Below are positions 8,903 through 17,466 of a stretch of 40,574 nt of DNA, one piece after another. The notes beneath the pieces were generated by a model, which saw nothing but the letters and a program-made list of their open reading frames with translations, was not told the origin of the DNA and ran no database searches. Origin of the DNA: Chitinophagaceae bacterium. GTDB taxonomy: Bacteria > Bacteroidota > Bacteroidia > Chitinophagales > Chitinophagaceae. How positions within the stretch are numbered: the stretch's first letter is position 1; the number at the start of each line of letters is the position of its first letter. The translations under genes were made by a program, and so were the position numbers. The stretch spans positions 1 to 40,574 of the forward strand of contig CAHJWK010000030.1 of NCBI GenBank assembly GCA_903642275.1. Reading direction: 5' to 3'.

Positions 8903-10405
8903 TTAATGCTTATCTAACTTCTTTAAGAAATTTTCAGCAACATCAAAATAATTTTTCTTTTTTAACTTATCCATTTTATCATACGTTTTTAATAACATAC
9001 CAATGCGCTGGTTACTTTCAAAAAAATCGCGGTGCACCTGCATAAAGCGCCAGAATAAAGCGTCCCATATTTGCTGCCATTCACCCTTTTTAAAATCGCT
9101 CATTTTTATTAAGTAATTACTGCTGCTTATGTATGGCTTTGTGCTCATGATACCACCATCGGCAAACTGCGTCATGCCATATACATTAGGCACCATTACC
9201 CAATCATAAGCATCAATAAATAACTCCATGAACCATTTATAAACTTCACCGGGATCAAATTCGCACAGCAACATAAAATTTCCAAGCACCATTAATCTTT
9301 CTATATGATGTGTGTAGCCTGATTGCAAAACCTTTTTAATTACAGCATCAATTGGTTCAATACCTGTTGTGCCTTTCCAGAATGATGAAGGGATTTTCCT
9401 TGTAAACTTCCAGTAATTTTTTGTTCGTTCCTGTCTGCCGGCAAGTTCATAAACAATGCGTATAAATTCCCGCCAGCCAACAATTTGCCGTAAAAAACCT
9501 TCCAGCGAATTAATAGGTATATTATACTGATGCGCATTTTCAATCACTACATCAACAACCTGTTTCGGAATTAATAAACCAATGTTTAACGATGATGATA
9601 AAACGCTGTGATGCAAGACCTGTTCCTTTTCAACAATCGCATCTTCATATACACCAAATTTTTCAAAGCGGTGTTTTATAAAATCATTTAGCCAGTATTC
9701 GGCTTCAATAAATGTAGTCGGATAAAAACCTTGTGCATTATAAAAAGGGTCATCATTTATTCCGAAATTATTTTTAAAATGTTTTTCAACATAACTTCTT
9801 GCTTCATCAACATATTTATTTTGTTTGAAAAGATTAAAATGCGGAGCTGTTTCATTCTTAGGAAACCGTTTCCTGTTCTCATAATCAAAGCTCCACTTGC
9901 CACCTACAGGATGATCTTTTACATCTACCAGCAGTTTATTTTTTTTTCTTTGCCAGATATAAAAATCAGTTTGAAAATATTTTTTCTTATCACCAAAATA
10001 TTCATTTGCTTCTTGCATTGAATTAATAAAATAGGGTGTTTGATGAACCTGTAATTCAATATTATTTTTTTTACATGCTGATGTTAATCTTCTGTTCAAC
10101 CAGTCATCAACCAGATCTGCAATATGAATTTCTATATAATGTTTTTCTGCAAGGTGATTAACAAGTTTTCGAATATCACTTATTGAATCATTAGCTTCGA
10201 TATATTCAACCGCATAACCTTTATCTTCAAGCCAGTGTTTATAAAACTGCATTGAAGCCCTGTGCAACACCAGCTTTTGTTTATGAAAATTATATTGACG
10301 AAAGAAAAGCATTTCTTCAACCAAAACTATTTTGCGTTCTTTATTTATTGCCGGATGTTGCGCAAATAGCTGGTGTGGGAAAATTATTGTTATGCTTTTA
10401 TCCAT
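8903..10405 (-). CDS. Cryptochrome/photolyase-related protein (DPRP family) without Fe-S cysteines
   Basis: The 500-residue protein has an N-terminal Rossmann-like antenna domain (about 1-130, IIFPHQLFAQHPAI) and a helical FAD domain with SLEGFLRQIVGWREFIR, HHIERLMVLGNFMLL and DAYDWVMVPNVYGMTQFADGG. These are hallmarks of the prokaryotic (6-4) photolyase/CryB class (PF04244). Members of that class normally bind [4Fe-4S] through four cysteines, three of them just after the MSDY motif. Here MSDFKKGEW (about 435-443) runs straight into the next helix, that Cys-bearing segment is missing, and the whole protein has only two Cys. It is therefore an Fe-S-free member. The role is probably light-driven repair of UV lesions or blue-light sensing; the sequence does not decide which. 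Confidence 0.85.
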   Translation of the reverse strand: MDKSITIIFPHQLFAQHPAINKERKIVLVEEMLFFRQYNFHKQKLVLHRASMQFYKHWLEDKGYAVEYIEANDSISDIRKLVNHLAEKHYIEIHIADLVDDWLNRRLTSACKKNNIELQVHQTPYFINSMQEANEYFGDKKKYFQTDFYIWQRKKNKLLVDVKDHPVGGKWSFDYENRKRFPKNETAPHFNLFKQNKYVDEARSYVEKHFKNNFGINDDPFYNAQGFYPTTFIEAEYWLNDFIKHRFEKFGVYEDAIVEKEQVLHHSVLSSSLNIGLLIPKQVVDVVIENAHQYNIPINSLEGFLRQIVGWREFIRIVYELAGRQERTKNYWKFTRKIPSSFWKGTTGIEPIDAVIKKVLQSGYTHHIERLMVLGNFMLLCEFDPGEVYKWFMELFIDAYDWVMVPNVYGMTQFADGGIMSTKPYISSSNYLIKMSDFKKGEWQQIWDALFWRFMQVHRDFFESNQRIGMLLKTYDKMDKLKKKNYFDVAENFLKKLDKH

Positions 10406-10510
10406 TATACCTGCATTAACAAATTATGGTAATGTTTGTTCCAAAATATAAAACCAATTTTTTACTTCATATTACTTGCCGATATTCGCAGTTTAAGAAT
10501 TGCATTCAAT

Positions 10511-11734
10511 ATGCGTCTCTCATTCAACAATATAGAAACCGCTTTCGCTTACAAAACAAATAAGGAATTACAGGCCGGACGTTTTTTATTCGGTACAATG
10601 AACTATGCCTGGTTTGCGGCCATCGGTGTAAGACTAACACCATTCCTTATGAAAACAGGATTGCCTGTTCATGGTGCTATAAGGCAAACTATTTTTAAAC
10701 AATTTGTTGGTGGCGAAACATTACAACAAACGGCTGTTGTTGCAAAAAAATTGAGCAACTATAGTGTGCAGGTGATTTTAGATTATGGCGTTGAAGCAAA
10801 AGAAGGAGAGAAGAATTTTGATGAGGCAAGAGATGTATTTATGCGTGTGATAGAGTATGCGGCAACGCAGCTAAACATACCATACATAAGTGTAAAAATT
10901 ACAGGGATTGCCGGTGTTGATTTGCTTGAGACTTTAAACTCTGCACCGCGGCTGCGCAGTGGTGTGCATGATCACGAAATAGAAGATGCTGCATGGGAAA
11001 GAGTGCGGGAACGCATGTATGATATATGTGAAGTAGCGGCAGAAAAAAATATTGGTGTTTTAATTGATGCGGAAGAAAGCTGGATACAAGATCCCATTGA
11101 CAGGCTTTCCGTTGAAATGATGGAAATATTTAACCGTGAAAAGCCGGTTGTTTTTAACACGATACAGTTATACCGCCATGACAGAATGAATTTTTTAAAA
11201 CTTTATCATAATATAGCGCAGCAAAGAGGCTTTCTGCTCGGCGTAAAACTGGTGCGTGGTGCTTATATGGAAAAGGAGAGGGCAAGGGCTATTCAAAAAG
11301 GTTATCCTTCGCCCATACAACAGGATAAGTCCTTTACTGATGGCGATTTTAATTCTGCAGTTGAATTTTGTATTGATAATATTGATAAGATTGCAACAGT
11401 AATTGCCACACACAATGAATACAGCAATCTTCATGCAGCCGAACTGCTTGATGCGAAAGGTATACCGCATAATCATAAGCACATACATTTTTCACAACTG
11501 TATGGCATGAGTGATAATATTACTTTTAATCTTGCCAAAGCAGGGTATTCGGTCAGCAAGTATTTACCTTTTGGGCCTATACGTGATGTAATACCTTACC
11601 TTATGCGGCGTGCCCAGGAAAACAGCAGTATTAACGGGCAAACCAGCCGTGAATTGTTATTAATAAAAAGTGAATTAAGAAGAAGGAAAATACAGAAATC
11701 AATTAAAGTTCCTGTTGCCACTGCAGCTACTTAA
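10511..11734 (+). CDS. Proline dehydrogenase
   Basis: FAD enzyme that oxidises proline to pyrroline-5-carboxylate, here the stand-alone form (407 residues) usual in Bacteroidota. Seen: the conserved start SFNNIETAFAYKTNKEL; FVGGETL; the barrel strands VQVILDYGVE, GVLIDAEE, GVKLVRGAYME and ATHN; and the substrate-binding C-terminal helix YLMRRAQENSS (RRxxEN). The ATG at 10511 is chosen because homologues begin at this point. A longer reading from TTG at 10436 would add 25 residues unlike the family. Its last 4 bp overlap the convergent barrel gene (11731-11734). It diverges from the photolyase gene. Confidence 0.92.
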   Translation: MRLSFNNIETAFAYKTNKELQAGRFLFGTMNYAWFAAIGVRLTPFLMKTGLPVHGAIRQTIFKQFVGGETLQQTAVVAKKLSNYSVQVILDYGVEAKEGEKNFDEARDVFMRVIEYAATQLNIPYISVKITGIAGVDLLETLNSAPRLRSGVHDHEIEDAAWERVRERMYDICEVAAEKNIGVLIDAEESWIQDPIDRLSVEMMEIFNREKPVVFNTIQLYRHDRMNFLKLYHNIAQQRGFLLGVKLVRGAYMEKERARAIQKGYPSPIQQDKSFTDGDFNSAVEFCIDNIDKIATVIATHNEYSNLHAAELLDAKGIPHNHKHIHFSQLYGMSDNITFNLAKAGYSVSKYLPFGPIRDVIPYLMRRAQENSSINGQTSRELLLIKSELRRRKIQKSIKVPVATAAT

Positions 11735-13563
11735 AATATATTATTCTGAACATCACTGTTAAGCTGAATTATATCAGGTTCACGCACATAATTACTGTTA
11801 TATTTAAAAGCAAGATTAACTACCAGAGATGCGCTAAAAGAACTGTTTTGGTTTCCTTTGCGTGGGAAATATATAGCTCTTAATTCAATAGTTCTGAAAA
11901 CAAGATTTTCATTGCGCATACGTACACCGCCTCCAAGCCCATAAAACATTTGAGCTCTTTGAAAACCATTATCAGGTGATATGCTTGTTATATCTGCAAG
12001 CAAGAAAGGAGAGAACTTAAACCCAAACAATTTATAATTGATAAAGCTCAACGTTTCAGTATGCAGGCTTGCACGTTGATTGCCCAGCACAGAATCTGCT
12101 GAAAAATATCGAATGCCAAACGGATTATTTATACCTAACGGATCTAAGCCCGTACGGTTAAATAACCGGGCATAAGAAATTTGCACATATTGTCTCAGTT
12201 TTAAATTAAATAAGAACAAATGGCTGAATGCCGAAATACCACCAAATACTTCAGCATCCTGAAATTTTCCAGCATTCCAAAAACTGCCTGCCCTTAAAAA
12301 ATACTGAACGATATCACCTGCTTTATCAACCTGGTAACGGTTGGCATCAATACCGGCATAAGGTCTTGAGAGAAATGCCTGCTTATAAAAGCCTGAGGTA
12401 AATGCTATATTATACCCGTAAGGAATATCTTCCGTTACGCCAAAACCATAAATATAATTGGCTTTATAATATTCTTGTTTGAAGAAAGTAAATTGCGCAA
12501 GTATTGCTTCTTTGCTGTTATATCTAAAATTCAGCAGGCCTTTAACCTGTTGCGGCGTTTGCTGAAAATCTTCATTATAATAGCGCAAGCTTATAAACTG
12601 CTTATCTCTTTTTGTATCATTCTTTATAAATTTTTTTACACCAAGGTTATAACCAATCCATCCATCAATTACACTATATTTATAATCATAGAATAAGTAA
12701 TCTGCTTTTTCATAGTGATTGATAGATTTATACTCACCTATTGTAAACCCACCTGCAAAATGTGAATACTGTGAAACCAGGTTCCTTTGCAATGATATAA
12801 AACCGCCATGTTCATCATCAGATCTGTAAGTAATATCCTGATTAATATTTGAGTAGCCGGCTGATACATCAATGAATGTATGACTAATATTATATTTGGT
12901 GTACATCAGGCCAAAACCAAAAGCAGGATTTCTATCTTTTGTAAGCAAGGTGCTAAGCTGAACACTTTGGCCAAGACCTCCAACGTCTTTATCCGCCACA
13001 CTTGCTTTAAATTTGCTAGCGCTTAAACTACTTAAGCTTGCATCAAGTGTAAAAAAATCTTTTGTAATTACATAAACATCTACAGAGTCAGGCTCATCTG
13101 CAATTGGTTTAACAATTATACGAGCATCCTGAATATAATTCAAGGTACGCAGGTAACGTTCATTATCAGCAAGCCGGTATGCCGCAAGCGGGGTTCCTTC
13201 TTTTATAAATAAAGCGTTTCTTAAAACCCAAGGCTTTGTATTTGTATGCAGTTTGTTTAAAATGCGTGTGCCAAAATAATTAATATGTTTTGCTGTATCT
13301 GTAAATGTTTTTTCAAAGCCATATTCATTAAGTAAGATATGCCTAATGATTTTGCCTTCGTATGGTAAAAATGCCTGTTCACTTTTTGTAGTCAGCGGTG
13401 CCTGGGTTGTTGTATCTGTCTTTTTTTTTTTAATAAACTTTAAAGCATAATTATAAATGTTGCTTCTTGGCGTATTATGCAACGTATCCTTTACCTGTGC
13501 TATAGCATGTAAATAAATAATACTTAAAACAAAAGTGATAAAAAAACTACGGATATACTTCAC
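11731..13563 (-). CDS. POTRA-containing outer membrane beta-barrel protein (Omp85/BamA-like)
   Basis: The 610-residue protein has a signal peptide (1-22, ending HAIAQ), a Thr/Lys-rich linker, and a POTRA-like domain at about 70-165 (GKIIRHILLNEYGF, then PWVLRNALFIKEGTPLAAYRLADNERYLRTLNYIQDARIIV, then DSVDVYVITKDFFTL). This order of NERYLRxLxYIxDA and V-V-TKD is that of BamA/TamA POTRA repeats. A barrel with aromatic-girdled strands fills 170-600 (GGLGQSVQL, YGFGVTEDIPYGYN, GVRMRNENLVF). Length and the single POTRA fit a Bacteroidota surface-antigen family rather than BamA itself. The substrate is unknown. It is the last gene of the minus-strand group prmC-clpS-aat-barrel, with 32 bp to aat. 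Confidence 0.75.
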   Translation of the reverse strand: MKYIRSFFITFVLSIIYLHAIAQVKDTLHNTPRSNIYNYALKFIKKKKTDTTTQAPLTTKSEQAFLPYEGKIIRHILLNEYGFEKTFTDTAKHINYFGTRILNKLHTNTKPWVLRNALFIKEGTPLAAYRLADNERYLRTLNYIQDARIIVKPIADEPDSVDVYVITKDFFTLDASLSSLSASKFKASVADKDVGGLGQSVQLSTLLTKDRNPAFGFGLMYTKYNISHTFIDVSAGYSNINQDITYRSDDEHGGFISLQRNLVSQYSHFAGGFTIGEYKSINHYEKADYLFYDYKYSVIDGWIGYNLGVKKFIKNDTKRDKQFISLRYYNEDFQQTPQQVKGLLNFRYNSKEAILAQFTFFKQEYYKANYIYGFGVTEDIPYGYNIAFTSGFYKQAFLSRPYAGIDANRYQVDKAGDIVQYFLRAGSFWNAGKFQDAEVFGGISAFSHLFLFNLKLRQYVQISYARLFNRTGLDPLGINNPFGIRYFSADSVLGNQRASLHTETLSFINYKLFGFKFSPFLLADITSISPDNGFQRAQMFYGLGGGVRMRNENLVFRTIELRAIYFPRKGNQNSSFSASLVVNLAFKYNSNYVREPDIIQLNSDVQNNIF

Positions 13564-13595
13564 GTTGGCTTATGCAATGGTTGTAACAAATATGT

Positions 13596-14243
13596 TTAAA
13601 TCAGCTTCTTTAATAAGTTAAGAAAATTATCACAACTAATCATCTCTGCGCCTAAACTTTCTAAATGTTGTGTGTAAACCTGGCAATCTATCAATTTAAT
13701 TTCTTCTTTTTTTAATTTTTCAACGTAATTAATAAAGGCAAACTTACTGGCATTATCAACAGTGCTAAACATACTTTCACCAAAAAAAATACTGCCTAAG
13801 CGTATGCCATATAACCCGCCAACCAAAACATTATTTTGCCAGGCTTCTGCACTAACAGCATAATTTTTTTTATGCAGGTTGATATACGCTCGTTCAATAT
13901 CATCTGTTATCCAAGTTCCGTTACCTTCCTGGTTTCTCTTTGCTGCTTTACAATTATGAATCACTACTTCAAATGCCTTATTTAAAGAAAAGCTAAACTG
14001 ATTTTTTTTTAAAACCTGCTTCATGCTTTTGCTGATTTTTAATTTTTCAGGAAACAATACAAAACGAGGATCAGGACACCACCATAAAGGAACATCATTT
14101 TCATACCATGGAAATACGCCTTTACGATATGCAAGTAATAATCGTTCTTCGCTCAAATCGCCTCCAACTGCCAGTAAACCGTCTTCTGTGGCCTCACTTG
14201 CATCAGGAAACCACAATCTATCATCAAGAACGTATACTGACAT
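13596..14243 (-). CDS. aat: Leucyl/phenylalanyl-tRNA--protein transferase
   Basis: Transfers Leu or Phe from aminoacyl-tRNA to proteins with N-terminal Arg or Lys, which makes an N-degron. Seen in the 215-residue product: the start LWFPDASEATEDGLLAVGGDLS, FPWYENDVPLWWCPDPRFVLFPEKLKIS (split by a short spacer in the family), NGTWITDDIERAYINLH, and GGLYGIRLGSIFFGESMFS. These are the Aat family motifs in order at the usual length. It lies 35 bp downstream of clpS on the same strand. ClpS recognises the residues that Aat adds, so the neighbours work in one pathway. Confidence 0.96.
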   Translation of the reverse strand: MSVYVLDDRLWFPDASEATEDGLLAVGGDLSEERLLLAYRKGVFPWYENDVPLWWCPDPRFVLFPEKLKISKSMKQVLKKNQFSFSLNKAFEVVIHNCKAAKRNQEGNGTWITDDIERAYINLHKKNYAVSAEAWQNNVLVGGLYGIRLGSIFFGESMFSTVDNASKFAFINYVEKLKKEEIKLIDCQVYTQHLESLGAEMISCDNFLNLLKKLI

Positions 14244-14278
14244 TTAAAATTTGAAAATGATAAATTAAAAGTGATTTA

Positions 14279-14587
14279 TTAGCTTTCAACTGTTTCTTCA
14301 ATAGTGGCATTAATACCACGTTCAGTTATCGCTTCACGCATTGGTTTCAAAGTTTCGTAATCACCTTCTTTTACTGCATATTTGCCCTGAAAATGTATAA
14401 TGTAGGCGCATTGCTCTGCCTGCTCATGTGTATGGGAACAGATATCCATTAGGGTTTCAATAACCCATTCAAAAGTGTTTTTATTGTCATTCCAAACGAC
14501 AAGTTTATAATCAGGTGTTAACGTAAGCAAGTCATCTGTGTAAACATCGTCTTTAATTAAAGTTCCTGCTTCTACGGCTGTAATCAT
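14279..14587 (-). CDS. clpS: ATP-dependent Clp protease adaptor ClpS
   Basis: The 102-residue adaptor binds N-terminal Leu, Phe, Trp or Tyr of substrates and hands them to ClpA/C-ClpP. Seen: the flexible N-terminal extension, then YKLVVWNDNKNTFEWVIETLM, where the N-D-N-T-F motif replaces the common NDDYTPMEFV. HTHEQAEQCAYIIHFQGKYAV and ERGINATIEE complete the ClpS fold. The family residues that line the binding pocket (N-D, the M/L in the first helix, H in the AEQ helix region) are in place or conservatively replaced. It sits between prmC (9 bp) and aat (35 bp) on the same strand. Confidence 0.93.
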   Translation of the reverse strand: MITAVEAGTLIKDDVYTDDLLTLTPDYKLVVWNDNKNTFEWVIETLMDICSHTHEQAEQCAYIIHFQGKYAVKEGDYETLKPMREAITERGINATIEETVES

Positions 14588-14596
14588 ATTGTAAAA

Positions 14597-15472
14597 TTAA
14601 GGTGTTTTTTGAAGTGATAAGGCTGCTTTAATCATTCTGTCTTTTCCCTGTAAATCTTTACTGGTTTCAATTGATTGAAACCCTTTTTGATATAAAATTT
14701 GTGCCACTTCATTTGCATAACTTTCATTTATTTCAAAATATAGAAAGCTATTATTCGTAAGATGATGCAAGGCAAAGTTGCTGATGCTCTCATAAAACAG
14801 AAATGGGTTTTCATCGGTAACAAATAAAGCCAGGTGGGGCTCAAAGAGTAAAACATTTTTGTCCATAGATAAAGCCTCTTTTTTAGTTATGTAAGGTGGG
14901 TTACTTACAATTACATCAAATGAATCTAAATTTTTTGTTTCGACAGGTTGTGTAATATCAGCTGTAATAAAGTTAATAATTGCATCATTTGCTTCAGCAT
15001 TCTGTGATGCAATTTTTAAAGCTTCATTACTTATATCAAGTGCAGTAATGTTTAATGCTGATAGTTTCTTTTTTAAAGCAATTGCAATGCACCCGCTACC
15101 GGTACCTATATCAAGAACTGAATTATTTATTTTTGAGTTATCAACGCAATCCGTAATTATCCAGTTAACCAGTTCTTGAGTTTCCGGTCTTGGAATCAAT
15201 ACATGTTCATCAACATAAAAACGCACACCTGCAAACCATGCTTCATTTAAAACATATTGAACAGGCTTATGCTTTAAAAGCTGTTCATTATAATTTTCAA
15301 GTAATGATGTTTGTTTGTCATTCAATTTTTTTTCACCGTAAACAATTCTATCAACCTTAGATAAACCGGTAATTTTTTCAATAGTTAACTCAGCAATGTT
15401 TGCCGCTTCTTTTTTATTATATATTTCGGTAAGGTTTGAACACAAATAATAATAAGCCTTTCTAATAGTCAC
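14597..15472 (-). CDS. prmC: Peptide chain release factor N(5)-glutamine methyltransferase
   Basis: Methylates the Gln of the GGQ motif in RF1 and RF2, using S-adenosylmethionine. Seen: an N-terminal helical domain, VQYVLNEAWFAGVRFYVDEHVLIPRPETQELV, the SAM loop VLDIGTGSGCIAIAL, and the catalytic NPPY (VSNPPYITKKE). I take GTG at 15472 as the start (291 residues, the family norm, at VTIRKAYYYL). A GTG at 15520 would add 16 residues and overlap the divergent ribD start at 15506. The product's target prfB is also in this window (38839-39931), though far away. Confidence 0.92.
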   Translation of the reverse strand: MTIRKAYYYLCSNLTEIYNKKEAANIAELTIEKITGLSKVDRIVYGEKKLNDKQTSLLENYNEQLLKHKPVQYVLNEAWFAGVRFYVDEHVLIPRPETQELVNWIITDCVDNSKINNSVLDIGTGSGCIAIALKKKLSALNITALDISNEALKIASQNAEANDAIINFITADITQPVETKNLDSFDVIVSNPPYITKKEALSMDKNVLLFEPHLALFVTDENPFLFYESISNFALHHLTNNSFLYFEINESYANEVAQILYQKGFQSIETSKDLQGKDRMIKAALSLQKTP

Positions 15473-15505
15473 AGTTGCAAAATTATGTTTGGTTATTTTT
15501 GATTC

Positions 15506-16576
15506 ATGCAATATTCGCACGAAGATTTTATGCGCCGGTGTTTACAGCTTGCTCAATTAGGAGCAGGAAATGTTGCGCCTAACCCAATGGTTGGTGCCGT
15601 GCTTGTTTATAATGACAAAATAATAGGTGAAGGATACCATCAAAATTATGGTCAAGAACATGCTGAAGTCAATTGTATTCAATCAGTTAAAAAAGAAGAC
15701 GCACATTTAATAAAAGATGCAGTTCTATATGTTTCATTAGAACCTTGTAATCATTTCGGCAAAACACCACCTTGTACAGACTTAATTATTCATAATAAAA
15801 TTTTTAAAGTAATTATTGGTTGTCAGGATAATTTTACAAAGGTTGATGGTAAAGGAATACAAAAGCTTAAAGAAAATAATACAGAAGTTGTTGTTGGTGT
15901 GCTTGAAGAAGAATGCCGGAAGTTGAACAAACGATTCTTTTTATTCCATTCTCAAAAGCGTCCATATATAATTTTAAAATGGGCGCAAACTATTAATAAT
16001 AAAATTTCATCTGACGAAAATAAGCGATTGTTAATCAGTAATTATTTATCTAATAAACTAGTGCATAAATGGCGGTTTGAGGAAGCCGGAATCTTGATTG
16101 GAACGAACACAGCTTTAAAAGATAATCCAAATCTAACGAACCGTTTATGGAGTGGAAAATCTCCGGTAAGATTAGTTATTGATTTAGGTTCAAAACTGCC
16201 TGACAAGTTAAATATTTTCAATAATAATGCACCAACAATAATTTTTAATCTTATTAAAAGTGATTCTAATATTCCAGAGAAATTAAATTATCAAACTCAT
16301 TACTATAAGCTTAAAAGCATAACTAATTTGGCAAGTCATATTTCTGAAGCCTGTTTCAAATTAAACATTCAAAGCATTTTGGTTGAAGGTGGCCAAAAAA
16401 CATTACAACATTTTATTGACGAAAATTTATGGGATGAAGCACGGATAATTACCAGCGTTGAAACATTTGCAGAAAGAGGTTTAAAATCACCAGTTTTGCT
16501 TAATAAGAATTTGGTTAATGTTTTTTCATTAGTGAATGATTTTATTTCAATTTATAGAAATAATAATTTCCTATAA
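15506..16576 (+). CDS. ribD: Bifunctional diaminohydroxyphosphoribosylaminopyrimidine deaminase/reductase
   Basis: Carries out the second and third steps of riboflavin synthesis. The deaminase domain (1-145) has the zinc site H52-A-E54 and PCNHFGKTPPC (C81, C90), with the substrate loop APNPMVGAVLV. The reductase domain (about 150-356) shows RPYIILKWAQTINNKI, GTNTALKDNPNLTNR and ILVEGGQKTL. The length, 356, is normal. TATTTTTG at 15494-15501 fits the -7 consensus only 4 bp before the ATG, so the transcript may be leaderless. It is divergent from prmC. The repeat-bounded segment begins just after its stop. Confidence 0.95.
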   Translation: MQYSHEDFMRRCLQLAQLGAGNVAPNPMVGAVLVYNDKIIGEGYHQNYGQEHAEVNCIQSVKKEDAHLIKDAVLYVSLEPCNHFGKTPPCTDLIIHNKIFKVIIGCQDNFTKVDGKGIQKLKENNTEVVVGVLEEECRKLNKRFFLFHSQKRPYIILKWAQTINNKISSDENKRLLISNYLSNKLVHKWRFEEAGILIGTNTALKDNPNLTNRLWSGKSPVRLVIDLGSKLPDKLNIFNNNAPTIIFNLIKSDSNIPEKLNYQTHYYKLKSITNLASHISEACFKLNIQSILVEGGQKTLQHFIDENLWDEARIITSVETFAERGLKSPVLLNKNLVNVFSLVNDFISIYRNNNFL

Positions 16577-16578
16577 TT

Positions 16579-16600
16579 AATATTATGTTAAGTATAACGC
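16579..16600 (+). repeat. Inverted partial copy of the repeat core, left edge of the accessory segment
   Basis: AATATTATGTTAAGT (16579-16593) lies 2 bp past the ribD stop. It matches the reverse complement of the core at 17401-17420 and 18372-18391 with one base missing, and it resembles the copy at 17707-17717 in the same orientation. The GTTAAGT within it also fits the integron core pattern GTTRRRY, which may be chance. It marks the left boundary of the segment that ends at 18437. Confidence 0.5.
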
Positions 16601-16706
16601 CCGGCTGTGAGTAAAGAATAATTGGCAAATACAAGCTCGGTGGGAACTACTACTAACATTATTAATTATAGGAACGGGAACTTAAAACTTTTAAACCGTT
16701 TACTAT

Positions 16707-17192
16707 ATGAATAATGCAGAATATGAAAATCTTAAATCTGAACTAATTAAAACTGCGTTGAAGTCTATTACAGATGATGGATATGCAAGGATGGGAAAAG
16801 TATTTTATGATGTTACCAAAGATGAAGAATTTAACAAACAAGAAATTGAAGACAAATCTTTTCTAAATTCTTTGTCTGCTTTAGTTATCAAGAAAGCCAA
16901 ATATATCAGAGAGCCTATTTTTAATAAAGAACATGAAATTAAAGACTATAATGTTTTATTAAACCCTGCAAACAAAGGTTATACTTTTCAAAAATGGGCT
17001 TTGAGAGGTACAATAATCTTTTCGATATTCACTTTAATTATTCAAATTATAAATTTGAGGATAATTATATTAGACCATAGTGGAGACAAACAAAGTAAGT
17101 TACAACAGCTAACAATAAATTTAAAACCGCCATCGCAACATACAGATACACTAATAATATATCAAAATCAAAATCATGATACCAATAAATAA
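16707..17192 (+). CDS. Hypothetical protein with globular N-terminus and one membrane segment (cassette gene 1)
   Basis: The 161-residue protein has no family I can name. The first 95 residues are charged and helical (EYENLKSELIKTALKSI, then DKSFLNSLSALVIKKAKYIRE), with a helix-rich, possibly winged-helix, pattern that ends in LNPANKGYTFQKW. A membrane helix follows at about 97-118 (LRGTIIFSIFTLIIQIINLRI), with a polar Gln/Thr-rich tail of about 40 residues. Start ATG at 16707 follows a 130-bp gap with no gene. It is followed by a hairpin and a direct-repeat copy, exactly as the gene at 17803-18257 is. The shared plan suggests both genes belong to one element type. Function unknown. Confidence 0.7.
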   Translation: MNNAEYENLKSELIKTALKSITDDGYARMGKVFYDVTKDEEFNKQEIEDKSFLNSLSALVIKKAKYIREPIFNKEHEIKDYNVLLNPANKGYTFQKWALRGTIIFSIFTLIIQIINLRIIILDHSGDKQSKLQQLTINLKPPSQHTDTLIIYQNQNHDTNK

Positions 17193-17295
17193 ATTGTTTT
17201 AGATAACGCAAAACATACTGTGAAACTTTTTAATAGTTTGCTATTCGCTACACGGTATAAAATTTAGCAGAGCAGAAAATTTGCAATTTTCATTA

Positions 17296-17326
17296 TTTCG
17301 CCTTTAGGGCGAAAGCCAATTTTTTA
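17296..17326 (+). terminator. Hairpin with T-run behind cassette gene 1
   Basis: TTTCGCC (17296-17302) pairs with GGCGAAA (17308-17314) around a 5-nt loop, and a run of six T follows at 17321. The hairpin behind the second cassette gene (18265-18283) has the same 7-bp/5-nt shape with paired base changes (TTTCTGC/GCAGAAA). Confidence 0.6.
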
Positions 17327-17337
17327 TACTCAAGCCC

Positions 17338-17466
17338 AGCCTCAGCTTCGCTAAAATCCTGTTTTGAAAACTTAGGATTTTGCTCCGCCCCAAAGCCGCT
17401 ACTTAAACATAATATTGTGTTATCGTCGTTTTGCATTTGCGTTGCATAAGAAGTCTTGCCGTGTAA
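17338..17466 (+). repeat. Direct repeat copy 1 (about 130 bp)
   Basis: Pairs with 18308-18437 at an offset of 971 bp. The 66-bp block 17401-17466 differs from 18372-18437 at a single base (17448). The upstream half is more diverged but keeps CAGCTTCGC and an internal hairpin AAAATCCT/AGGATTTT (17353-17360 and 17374-17381). The core ACTTAAACATAATATTGTG is nearly palindromic. Protein-coding potential on either strand is unconvincing, so I treat it as a structural repeat. Confidence 0.8.

Noticed and set aside
10436-10510. N-terminal extension of proline dehydrogenase from TTG 10436
   Set aside because: The extra 25 residues are unlike the family start; ATG 10511 fits.
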